Below are positions 1 to 6,885 of a stretch of 9,127 nt of DNA, one piece after another. How positions within the stretch are numbered: position 1 is the first letter of the stretch; each line of letters starts with the position of its first letter. A program made the position numbers and the translations under genes. This stretch comes from an uncultured Flavobacteriales bacterium (GTDB taxonomy: Bacteria > Bacteroidota > Bacteroidia > Flavobacteriales_D > Parvicellaceae): NCBI GenBank assembly GCA_938084875.1, contig CALKFX010000183.1, positions 1 to 9,127 on the forward strand. Direction: 5' to 3'. Below the pieces are notes generated by a model. The model saw nothing but the letters and a program-made list of their open reading frames with translations. It had not been told where the DNA came from and did no database searches.

Positions 1-1445
1 AAAGAGGATTTTATAGCTCTTGTAATTTTATGTTTCTCCTCGCTAGTAAAATTATTATTGTTTATTATGTGATGAATTAAATTTTCAAATTCTTTTATAG
101 TTTCTTCTGATTTTTTTCTTGGAACCTCACCAGTTTTTTGAAATTTAGTAATAAAATTCATCAGCTCTGAAAAGCTAGATTTTCCAGATTTTTTAAATTC
201 TAAAATAAGTGATTTTTTTGTCTTAAAGTTCTCATTTTCAGTAGAAATAATAGAATTTCTATATTGTTTTTTTGCCTCAAAAAATAAGTCACATTGAGCT
301 CTGAATTTTTTCCAAAGTTTTTGTTCTGCAAATCTTCCTGCATTTCCAATACCTTTCCATTTTTCTTGTAACTTTTTGATTAACAATGGATTGCTGTCAT
401 TTTTAATATTTTCTACATATTTTTTTGCAGTTTCTATTAACTCAAGTTTAGAATCGTAGTTTTCTTTATTGTTGTCTTTTTCAATCTTTAAAAATTCATT
501 TCTTTTGTCAAAAAAAGCATCAAAGTAAGACCTAAACTCTTTCCATATTTTATCATTTTCTTTTTTTGGTACAGGACCAATTTTTTTCCATTCTGCTTGA
601 CAATTTTTGAACTGATTTGCTAATGAATCCCATTCTTTAGAATTATTGGTTTGCTGAACAGTAAGTTCTTTGACTTTTTCAATTAGTTTCTTTTTATTTT
701 CAAGATTATCTTTAAGGTCAGTCTTTAATTTACTGTAAAATTCATTTATTCTTTTTTGAATTTCATGAACCTCTGACCAATATTTTTTCTTTAAATCCTC
801 CCAATGCTCCTTGAAAGTAGGTCCAACTTCCTCCCATTTGTTCTGTAATATCTTTAGCTCGACCTGTAATTTATTATAGTCTTTAAGTTCGTTTAAGTTT
901 TTTAACTCGTGAATTATTTGATTTTTAAGTGAAAAATTCCTCTTTAAATCATTCTCTTTAAGCTCTTTATAAATATTAAAGTTGTAGTTGAAAGATTCAT
1001 TTAGTTTGCTAAATTCTTGTTGAAGTTTATGATCATCATTTGGTGAAATTGCACCAATTTTATTCCAATTGGTTCTAATCTCTTTAATGCCCCTGGCTAA
1101 ATGTCCTAATTCTTCCTTATTATTTATTAGTAATCGAAAATTATCAAGAATTTCTTTTTTTAGCCTAATATTACTTTTTTCTTCCTTCTTTTTTTTGTTT
1201 TTTTTCTCTACTTGTGCTTTTTTAAATGCTTCAATAGCTTTCAATATTAAAATATTTTCTTGCTCATTTTCTGGATTTAAATTTTTTTCATCCTCATTTC
1301 CTAATTCTTGGAAAATTTCAACTTCTTTTTGGAAAACGACTTTAAATACTTTTATTTGGTGTTCTGCCTCTTTAATAGCCAATTCATTGTCAGCTCCAAT
1401 AAAGCTTTCAATACTTTTAAGTATGTTTCCTTTATTTATTTGCAT
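1..1445 (-). CDS. DUF349 repeat protein (3' end beyond window)
   Basis: The reading frame is open from an ATG at 1445 to the left edge, giving 481 complete codons without the C-terminus. After an acidic N-terminal part and a lysine-rich stretch (about residues 81-97) the protein carries five copies of a repeat of about 77-82 residues. Each copy has a core like W-x-x-I/V-G-P followed by a charged helix with an aromatic residue: W127 (NWNKIG), W204 (KWEEVGP), W286 (EWKKIGPVP), W363 (KWKGIG) and about residue 436 (KFQKTGEVP, where F replaces W). This is the DUF349 signature. The whole protein is predicted helical and highly charged, with no signal peptide or membrane segment, so it is probably cytoplasmic. 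The molecular role is not established to my knowledge. It is the last visible gene of a minus-strand cluster, 112 bases downstream of a zinc-finger gene. The family call is firm; the function is unknown. Confidence 0.88.
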   Translation of the reverse strand, partial: MQINKGNILKSIESFIGADNELAIKEAEHQIKVFKVVFQKEVEIFQELGNEDEKNLNPENEQENILILKAIEAFKKAQVEKKNKKKKEEKSNIRLKKEILDNFRLLINNKEELGHLARGIKEIRTNWNKIGAISPNDDHKLQQEFSKLNESFNYNFNIYKELKENDLKRNFSLKNQIIHELKNLNELKDYNKLQVELKILQNKWEEVGPTFKEHWEDLKKKYWSEVHEIQKRINEFYSKLKTDLKDNLENKKKLIEKVKELTVQQTNNSKEWDSLANQFKNCQAEWKKIGPVPKKENDKIWKEFRSYFDAFFDKRNEFLKIEKDNNKENYDSKLELIETAKKYVENIKNDSNPLLIKKLQEKWKGIGNAGRFAEQKLWKKFRAQCDLFFEAKKQYRNSIISTENENFKTKKSLILEFKKSGKSSFSELMNFITKFQKTGEVPRKKSEETIKEFENLIHHIINNNNFTSEEKHKITRAIKSS

Positions 1446-1497
1446 TATTAAAATTTAAGGGAATGAGAAGGTTATGGATGGTGTACTTTTATTGTTT

Positions 1498-1505
1498 CAA
1501 ATTTA
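1498..1505 (-). promoter_or_regulatory. Possible -7 element before the DUF349 gene
   Basis: On the minus strand this reads TAAATTTG, matching the Bacteroidota -7 consensus TAnnTTTG, about 52 bases upstream of the DUF349 start codon. No TTG sits at the expected -33 distance. In DNA this AT-rich a match to six fixed bases arises easily by chance, so this is only a candidate for a secondary promoter inside the cluster. Confidence 0.25.
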
Positions 1506-1557
1506 TAAGTTTTCTTTAATTTATGGTGATTTTTTAGTTTGATTTTTAAAAAAAAGT

Positions 1558-1878
1558 TTAACTACATTTTACACACCTAAGTGTTTCTGGAATAAGAATT
1601 AATCTGTTTATATTAATTTCTCTATTGCATTGAATGCAAATTCCAAAATCTACCTTTTCTAGTCTTTTTAATCCAGTTTTTAAATTTTTTAATTTTTGTA
1701 AGGAGTTTCTTAGCATTCTATCATTTATGCTTTTATTATTAATAGCATCCATTCTGCTAATTCTTCCAATTGAATTTTCTGGTTCTATAGGTTTTGCTAT
1801 TTGTCTTAGCTCATCCATTTCTAATACAAGATCTTTTATTTTTTCCTCAATAATATTTTTAATTTTATTTTTATCCAA
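1558..1878 (-). CDS. TraR/DksA-type C4 zinc-finger protein
   Basis: This small protein of 106 residues has an N-terminal helical half and a C-terminal zinc finger with cysteines C81, C84, C102 and C105 (spacing C-x2-C-x17-C-x2-C). Before the finger lies IGRISRMDA (residues 37-45), a motif I recognise from small TraR/DksA-family proteins. The two-aspartate tip motif (DxxDxA) of true DksA is not present. Family members bind RNA polymerase through the secondary channel and alter initiation; whether this one does so is inference. The start is a TTG at 1878: there is no in-frame ATG between it and the upstream stop at 1888-1890, and the next ATG (residue 21) would remove the first predicted helix. 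The gene begins 17 bases after the methyltransferase stop codon, so the two are probably co-transcribed. Confidence 0.82.
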   Translation of the reverse strand: MDKNKIKNIIEEKIKDLVLEMDELRQIAKPIEPENSIGRISRMDAINNKSINDRMLRNSLQKLKNLKTGLKRLEKVDFGICIQCNREININRLILIPETLRCVKCS

Positions 1879-1895
1879 TTCTATAGTCTAATTAT

Positions 1896-3038
1896 TTATC
1901 TGTATTTATCTTTTTTACTTCCCTTGTATAAAGGAATGTGCACTAATTTTGTTTCAATTGGCCCATTAAATATCTTTATTCTTCTAATGGGTCTTAAACC
2001 TACATGTTTTAAGCTTTCTAAATCTCCGCTTAAAATCCAAGCATCAGATCCGCTCCAAGTGTGTTTCAGTCTAGAACCAATTTCTTCATAAAATAAATGA
2101 TTTTTTTCCTGTGCTATTCTTACATTATAGGGAGGATTTAGTATTATCATAGGATTTTCAATTGGAGGCTCTAAATCAAAAAAATCTTTGAAGGTAATTT
2201 TACAGTTGTTGTTAGGAAAAATATTATTAATGTTGCTCCTCGATGCAATAATCATTTCATTAAAATTGTCAAAACCCATTATCGTTGGTTGGTTGTCATT
2301 TATCTCCTCCAATGATTTAGCCTTTAATTTCTCCCACAAATTATGGTCATAATCTTTATGGTTCATGAACCCAAAAGATTTTCTTTTAATAGTAGGTGGA
2401 ATATTTCTAGCTAGCATTATTGCTTCACATAAAAATGTTCCAGAACCGCACATTGGGTCAATTAAAGGTCTCTTTAAGTCCCAGCCACTGAAGTTTAATA
2501 TTCCTGCTGCCAAAACCTCATTTATCGGAGCTACGCCTGTCATGGTTCTGTATCCTCTTTTGAATAAAGAGTCGCCAGAAGTATTCCAAAGTAAGTTTAC
2601 TTGGTCGTGGGAAATTCTTACTAAAAACTTGTGGTCAGGATTTTCTCTATCTACGCTTGGTCGTTTGCCAATTTTCTTATTAAACTGATCAACAATTGCA
2701 TCTTTTATTTTTAAAGAAACATATTTAGAATGATTAAAAAAAGGGGAATTAACTACACTGCTTATAGAAAAAGTTTCGTGTATAGAAAATTCATTGTCCC
2801 AAACAAATTCGTAGGCTCCATTGTAAAGTTCATCTTCTTTACTTGCTTTATAATGGTGCAACTCAACCAACACATCTAGAGCAAGTCTGCACCACAAATT
2901 TAAAGAGTATATTGTTTCTAGATTTCCCTCTAGATAAACGGCTCTTTTGCCAATTTCGGGTTTGAGATTGGTGATTTGAAATATTTCTTTTGCAAGAATT
3001 TCTTCAAATCCAGCAAAAGTTCTTACAATAATTTTCAT
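1896..3038 (-). CDS. RlmL-type THUMP-domain RNA methyltransferase
   Basis: This 380-residue protein has a THUMP RNA-binding region (about residues 45-150) followed by a class I SAM-dependent methyltransferase domain. The SAM-binding motif DPMCGSG lies at 194-200, an acidic ribose-contact motif GFDN at 255-258, and the catalytic NPPY motif at 301-304, typical of enzymes that methylate an exocyclic amine. FKRGYR (159-164) between the domains is also characteristic. The layout matches the N-terminal half of E. coli RlmKL, which makes m2G2445 in 23S rRNA, and the stand-alone COG0116 proteins, so the likely product is a 23S rRNA guanine N2-methyltransferase. The exact target base is inferred, not shown. 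The start is an ATG at 3038, eight bases after the stop of the upstream membrane-protein gene, which supports co-transcription. The length is normal for the single-domain form. Confidence 0.9.
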   Translation of the reverse strand: MKIIVRTFAGFEEILAKEIFQITNLKPEIGKRAVYLEGNLETIYSLNLWCRLALDVLVELHHYKASKEDELYNGAYEFVWDNEFSIHETFSISSVVNSPFFNHSKYVSLKIKDAIVDQFNKKIGKRPSVDRENPDHKFLVRISHDQVNLLWNTSGDSLFKRGYRTMTGVAPINEVLAAGILNFSGWDLKRPLIDPMCGSGTFLCEAIMLARNIPPTIKRKSFGFMNHKDYDHNLWEKLKAKSLEEINDNQPTIMGFDNFNEMIIASRSNINNIFPNNNCKITFKDFFDLEPPIENPMIILNPPYNVRIAQEKNHLFYEEIGSRLKHTWSGSDAWILSGDLESLKHVGLRPIRRIKIFNGPIETKLVHIPLYKGSKKDKYR

Positions 3039-3046
3039 GGATTTTT

Positions 3047-3811
3047 TTAATTTTCTTTTTCATCCATTTCTTCAAAATCGACATAAAGATCATCGTCTAT
3101 GTCAATTTTTTCACTTTTTTTCGATTCTGAAAATGGATTACTAGTTGCATTTTTAAAAACTTCTTCTAATGGATTTTTTCCCATTTCTTTTGGTTTTTGT
3201 CCAGTTAGTTTCATTAAAAGGTCTTTTACAGTTGCAATTCCTTTTTGAAATATTGAAGCCATGAAAAACATACCAAATATTCCAAAAACCCCTTTAAGAA
3301 TAGGTGCTTGGTACAATCCTTCAATAGTATTGTAAAACCAAATGTTTAATGGATTATTATTAATTATCTCTCCAAATAATGGAAATGCAATACAAGCTGT
3401 AAAAAAAACAATGGTGATACCCGCAATATGATTTTCATATTTAAGATTTTTTAAATTGTTAGAATTGATATTAAATTTCTCTGAAAATCCCATATTAGAT
3501 ACAATACTTAACATAGATTTTTTCTTATTTAGTTTTCCAATAATGTATAGAGACAAAACTGTTCCGCCAATTATATAGGTAAAGGTAAGTTCAAAAATAC
3601 TCATGGAATTTTCCTGAATGCATTGCAGACACTTGGAGAAAGTTAAATTACTTAAAAGCAAAAACTTTAAGGCGGATAAAAAGTGATTCAACGGATTATT
3701 AGAATTAAACCCTGTGAAAAAAGCTTTTGGTAAGGTGACAATGATCCCCCAAACTAGGTTGAAAATAACAAAGACTATGCTTAAGTTGTAAAGGTGCTCT
3801 AAAAATAACAT
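3047..3811 (-). CDS. Multi-pass membrane protein of unknown function
   Basis: I do not recognise this family. From the ATG at 3811 the protein is 254 residues. Hydrophobic segments lie at about 9-30, 73-93, 128-150 and 171-190, with a weaker one at about 47-60, so four or five membrane passes are likely. A CLQC pair (residues 61-64) follows the weak segment. After the last segment comes a soluble tail of about 60 residues that is first basic, then strongly acidic, ending in repeated D and E residues. The frame can be extended by six codons to a TTG at 3829. I prefer the ATG because the extension overlaps a candidate -7 element and adds nothing that looks conserved. It is the first gene of the minus-strand cluster, eight bases ahead of the methyltransferase. 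No function can be assigned. Confidence 0.75.
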   Translation of the reverse strand: MLFLEHLYNLSIVFVIFNLVWGIIVTLPKAFFTGFNSNNPLNHFLSALKFLLLSNLTFSKCLQCIQENSMSIFELTFTYIIGGTVLSLYIIGKLNKKKSMLSIVSNMGFSEKFNINSNNLKNLKYENHIAGITIVFFTACIAFPLFGEIINNNPLNIWFYNTIEGLYQAPILKGVFGIFGMFFMASIFQKGIATVKDLLMKLTGQKPKEMGKNPLEEVFKNATSNPFSESKKSEKIDIDDDLYVDFEEMDEKEN

Positions 3812-3815
3812 CCTG

Positions 3816-3823
3816 CAAATATA
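3816..3823 (-). promoter_or_regulatory. Candidate -7 element for the minus-strand operon
   Basis: The minus strand reads TATATTTG followed by C, a full match to the Bacteroidota -7 consensus TAnnTTTG. It ends only four bases before the ATG at 3811, so transcription from it would begin at or next to the start codon and give a leaderless or nearly leaderless mRNA. No TTG lies at the -33 distance, which weakens the call. Confidence 0.35.
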
Positions 3824-3868
3824 GTTCAAAGGACAATAGATGTCTATGAATACTTAATTATTATCAAT

Positions 3869-3876
3869 TACATTTG
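3869..3876 (+). promoter_or_regulatory. Candidate -7 element for the S46 peptidase gene
   Basis: The plus strand reads TACATTTG, matching TAnnTTTG, 28 bases before the peptidase ATG. Transcription would start near 3882 and leave a short leader of about 20 bases. A -33 TTG is not seen at the usual distance. It lies in the only non-coding stretch between the divergent genes, so a promoter is expected here. Confidence 0.4.
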
Positions 3877-3904
3877 TAAATAACAAATTCTAATTTTAAC
3901 GACT

Positions 3905-6016
3905 ATGAAGTTCAAAATAATAATAATTCTGTCGATTTTTTCTTTTAAAGGAATTTTAATCTTTGGTCACGAAGGAATGTGGATTCCTTCGCTTTTAAAA
4001 GTTATTGAAGGACAAATGAAAAGTGATGGTTTGGAGATTTCTGCTGAGGATATTTACAGTATTAACAATTCAAGCCTTAAAGATGCAATTGTTCATTTTG
4101 GAGGTGGATGTACAGCAGAAGTCGTTAGTAAACAAGGTTTAATTTTAACTAATCATCATTGTGGTTACAGTCAAATTCAGCAGCATAGTTCATTAGAAAA
4201 TAATTATTTAAAAGATGGCTTTTGGGCTATGTCTAAAAGTGAAGAATTAACTAATCCAGGATTAACTGCAACTTTCATAGTGAGTATTAAAGATGTTACT
4301 AACGAGGTTTTTAAAGATACTATTAACTTGTCTCCATTAGAATTTAAAAAAGTTATTTCCAAAAACATTAAAAATATTCAAAATCAAGATAGGAATCAGC
4401 CAAACTATAACTATGTAGTTAAGCCGTTTTTTTATGGAAATAAGTATTACTTGATAACCTCCAAGACTTATAAAGATGTAAGATTAGTTGGTGCACCTCC
4501 AAGTTCAATGGGAAAGTTTGGTGGGGATACCGACAATTGGGTTTGGCCAAGACATACTTGTGATTTTTCAGTTTTTAGAATTTATGCCAATCAGGAAAAT
4601 GAACCAGCAGAAATTTCCGAAAATAATATTGCTTACAACGCACCTGTTGCTTTAGATGTGAAAGTTAGTGGAGTTAAAGAAAATGATTTTAGCATGGTTT
4701 TTGGGTTTCCAGGGAAAACCGAACAATATTTAACTTCAAATGCAGTAGATAATTATATAAATATAATATTACCAGCTAGAATAGAAATGAGAAAAAATAG
4801 TTTAAAACATATAGATGCTTCTATGGATTTAAGCGAGTCGAATTTCATAAAATATGCATCAAAGCAATCTAGAATTAGTAATGCCTACAAAAAATGGATC
4901 GGACAAGATATAGGTTTAAGGAAAAAGCAAGCAGTGAATAAAAAGCGTTCTGAGGAGAAGAAATGGGTTGAAAAAAACCCATCTAATCAATTTCTTTTAG
5001 ATAAACTTTTTACATTAGAAGAGCAAAAAATAAAATACCAATTAGCTTATAGTCTTTTCATAGAACTATGGTATTATGGACCTGAAATTATTCGTTTTTC
5101 TAATGGTATTGAAAAGCTGAAAGGTGCTGAGGAATTTGAAAGTAAAATTAAAAACAAGCAAAAAAATAGTATAAGTTATTTTAAAAATTACGATTCCAAT
5201 GTAGATAAAGAAGTTTTTAAATCTCTAATTCCTATTTATTTAAAGCATTTAGAAGATGATTTAGAAGATCCGCTAATGATTTCTGCACTTCAAAAATTTG
5301 ATAATGAGAATTTATTTGTAGATGATCTATTTGAAAAAAGTAAACTTACTAATTTAGAGTCTACTCTTAAAGTTCTAAATTCAAATAAAAAATCCTTTGT
5401 AAAATATTTAGAAAAAGATCCTGTTGTTGATTTTGCATCCAATTTATACAATCATTTCTTAAATAATATTCTACCTCAGTACAGAAAACTTGAAGAAGAA
5501 CACCAAATTCTTATGGGGAAATATTTGAAAAGTCTAATGGAAAGTTATCCAGAAAGATCTTTTTTCTCTGATGCAAATTCAACTATGAGACTCACTTATG
5601 GGAAAGTTGAAGGTTCTAAACCAAGAGATGGAATGTCATACGATTGGTTTACAACAATTGATGGAATAATTGATAAATATAACACGGGAGAGGCCGATTT
5701 TAAAATACCATCTAGATTACAGAATCTTTATGATGAAAAAAATTACGGCAGATATGGTGATAATGGAACTCTAAATATATGTTTTTTAGGGTCTAACCAT
5801 ACAACTGGAGGAAATTCCGGTAGTCCAGCTTTGGATTCTAAGGGTCAATTGATAGGAATTAATTTTGATAGAACCTGGGAAAGTACTATGAGTGATGTTT
5901 TATTTGATGAAAATATATGTCGTAATATAATGGTGGATATAAGGTATGTTCTTTGGGTTATAGATATTTATGCCGGTGCAGGACACCTGGTTAATGAAAT
6001 GAATTTGGTAGAATAA
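3905..6016 (+). CDS. Secreted S46 dipeptidyl peptidase, DPP11 type (Asp/Glu-specific)
   Basis: This 703-residue serine peptidase belongs to family S46, which releases dipeptides from the N-terminus of oligopeptides in the periplasm. A signal peptide covers about residues 1-21, and the mature start contains EGMW (23-26), typical of the family. The catalytic triad can be read as H85 in NHHCGY, D220 in HTCDFSVFR and S638 in GGNSGSP. R656 in NFDRTW lies exactly 18 residues after the catalytic serine. In Porphyromonas gingivalis DPP11 the serine and the specificity-setting arginine (655 and 673) have the same spacing, while DPP7-type enzymes have glycine there, so this copy should prefer Asp or Glu at the second position. 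The middle of the protein (about 290-560) is the charged helical domain that caps the active site. It stands alone: divergent from the upstream operon and convergent with the next gene. Such enzymes suit growth on proteins and peptides. Confidence 0.93.
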   Translation: MKFKIIIILSIFSFKGILIFGHEGMWIPSLLKVIEGQMKSDGLEISAEDIYSINNSSLKDAIVHFGGGCTAEVVSKQGLILTNHHCGYSQIQQHSSLENNYLKDGFWAMSKSEELTNPGLTATFIVSIKDVTNEVFKDTINLSPLEFKKVISKNIKNIQNQDRNQPNYNYVVKPFFYGNKYYLITSKTYKDVRLVGAPPSSMGKFGGDTDNWVWPRHTCDFSVFRIYANQENEPAEISENNIAYNAPVALDVKVSGVKENDFSMVFGFPGKTEQYLTSNAVDNYINIILPARIEMRKNSLKHIDASMDLSESNFIKYASKQSRISNAYKKWIGQDIGLRKKQAVNKKRSEEKKWVEKNPSNQFLLDKLFTLEEQKIKYQLAYSLFIELWYYGPEIIRFSNGIEKLKGAEEFESKIKNKQKNSISYFKNYDSNVDKEVFKSLIPIYLKHLEDDLEDPLMISALQKFDNENLFVDDLFEKSKLTNLESTLKVLNSNKKSFVKYLEKDPVVDFASNLYNHFLNNILPQYRKLEEEHQILMGKYLKSLMESYPERSFFSDANSTMRLTYGKVEGSKPRDGMSYDWFTTIDGIIDKYNTGEADFKIPSRLQNLYDEKNYGRYGDNGTLNICFLGSNHTTGGNSGSPALDSKGQLIGINFDRTWESTMSDVLFDENICRNIMVDIRYVLWVIDIYAGAGHLVNEMNLVE

Positions 6017-6024
6017 ATTTATTC
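6011..6024. repeat. 14-bp perfect palindrome across two convergent stop codons
   Basis: GAATAAATTTATTC is its own reverse complement. It contains the TAA of the plus-strand peptidase gene (6014-6016) and the TAA of the minus-strand paaG-like gene (6019-6021). It arises because both genes end in a Glu codon followed by TAA with AT between them. As RNA it would make only a weak five-base-pair hairpin, so a terminator role is doubtful. Confidence 0.5.
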
Positions 6025-6801
6025 TCCTATGTATTTGGGTTTTCGTTTTTCGAAGAATGCTTTTACACCTTCTTTATAGTCGGTGGAGTTTGCCGCCGTA
6101 ATTTGATATTTTTTTTCTATTTCTAATTGTTCAGAAAGATTATTTGTGTTACTTAGATTTAATAGGTTTTTAATCAGGCCAATTGATTTTGTTGGCTTTT
6201 CGCTTATTTTTTTTGCAAAATCTAAAGTTATTTGAAATCCATTTTCATCATCTACACTTTTGTATATCATCCCAATTTTCTCAGCTTCTGCAGATGATAT
6301 TTTTTCACCACTGAACATTAGAGCAGCAGCTCTCTGTTTTCCAATAAGTCTTGGAAGATTATAAGTTCCTCCGCTATCGGGAACCAAGCCTATATTTACA
6401 AATGCTTGAATAAATTTTGCAGAACTTGCGGCAAAAGTAATGTCGCAAGAAATTGCTAGGTTAGCACCTGCTCCAGCAGCAATACCATTAACATAGCAAA
6501 TAATAGGTTTTTCTATGCTGGTAATCATTTTTATAATTGGGTTATAGGTGTGGTCAATTATATTATCAATTGTAGGTCCATTTTTTCTAGTTGCCTCTTC
6601 CAAATCTTGTCCTGCACAAAATCCTCTTCCAGTACCAGTTATTATAATAGCTCTAATCTTTTTATTTTTAGCACATTTTTTTAAGGCATCTAAAAATTCA
6701 TCAGCCATTTCGTAGTTGAAACTATTTAAAAGCTGGGGTCGATTAAGTTTAATTTCTGCAATATTTTCCTGAGTTTCAAATAAAATATTTTGGTATTTCA
6801 T
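6019..6801 (-). CDS. paaG: PaaG-like enoyl-CoA hydratase/isomerase
   Basis: This 260-residue protein belongs to the crotonase superfamily. The oxyanion-hole segments are FCAGQDL (61-67) and NGIAAGAG (105-112), and the active-site aspartate is D142 in LVPDSGG. The second catalytic glutamate of true enoyl-CoA hydratases is replaced in this region, as in isomerases. The sequence resembles E. coli PaaG along its length, including FYNP-like TYNPII (85-90), AKFIQAF (128-134) and the C-terminal DYKEGVKAFFEKRKP (241-255). PaaG converts the ring-epoxide of phenylacetyl-CoA to an oxepin and later shifts a double bond in the ring-opened product. The start is an ATG at 6801. The neighbouring divergent gene is paaE-like, which supports a role in phenylacetate breakdown. 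A general enoyl-CoA isomerase of fatty-acid oxidation remains possible. Confidence 0.82.
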   Translation of the reverse strand: MKYQNILFETQENIAEIKLNRPQLLNSFNYEMADEFLDALKKCAKNKKIRAIIITGTGRGFCAGQDLEEATRKNGPTIDNIIDHTYNPIIKMITSIEKPIICYVNGIAAGAGANLAISCDITFAASSAKFIQAFVNIGLVPDSGGTYNLPRLIGKQRAAALMFSGEKISSAEAEKIGMIYKSVDDENGFQITLDFAKKISEKPTKSIGLIKNLLNLSNTNNLSEQLEIEKKYQITAANSTDYKEGVKAFFEKRKPKYIGE

Positions 6802-6885
6802 AATTTAAATTTTAGTTATTTAATGAACAAGAATTCTTATTAAAAAAATTATTACGATTTTCGCACAAATTAATAAATAAATAGA

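Noticed and set aside
1069..1458. Plus-strand open frame of 129 residues rich in F, S and L
   Set aside because: It is the antisense of the DUF349 gene, whose repeats are clearly protein-coding on the minus strand.
1446..1557. Terminator between the zinc-finger and DUF349 genes
   Set aside because: There are A and T runs but no stem of useful strength.
1634..1891. Plus-strand open frame of 85 residues looking like a membrane protein
   Set aside because: It is antisense to the zinc-finger gene, whose four cysteines and family motif are convincing; apparent hydrophobicity comes from reading A-rich codons backwards.
2365..2688. Plus-strand open frame of 107 residues
   Set aside because: It is antisense to the methyltransferase core, including the DPMCGSG motif.
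3812..3829. N-terminal extension of the membrane protein to the TTG at 3829
   Set aside because: It adds only six residues and overlaps a candidate promoter element; the ATG at 3811 is a better start, although the TTG cannot be excluded.
6802..6885. Promoters and a 10-bp AAGAATTCTT palindrome between the divergent paaG and paaE genes
   Set aside because: A promoter must lie here, but I found no good TAnnTTTG with a spaced TTG on either strand, and the palindrome is too short and AT-rich to call an operator.
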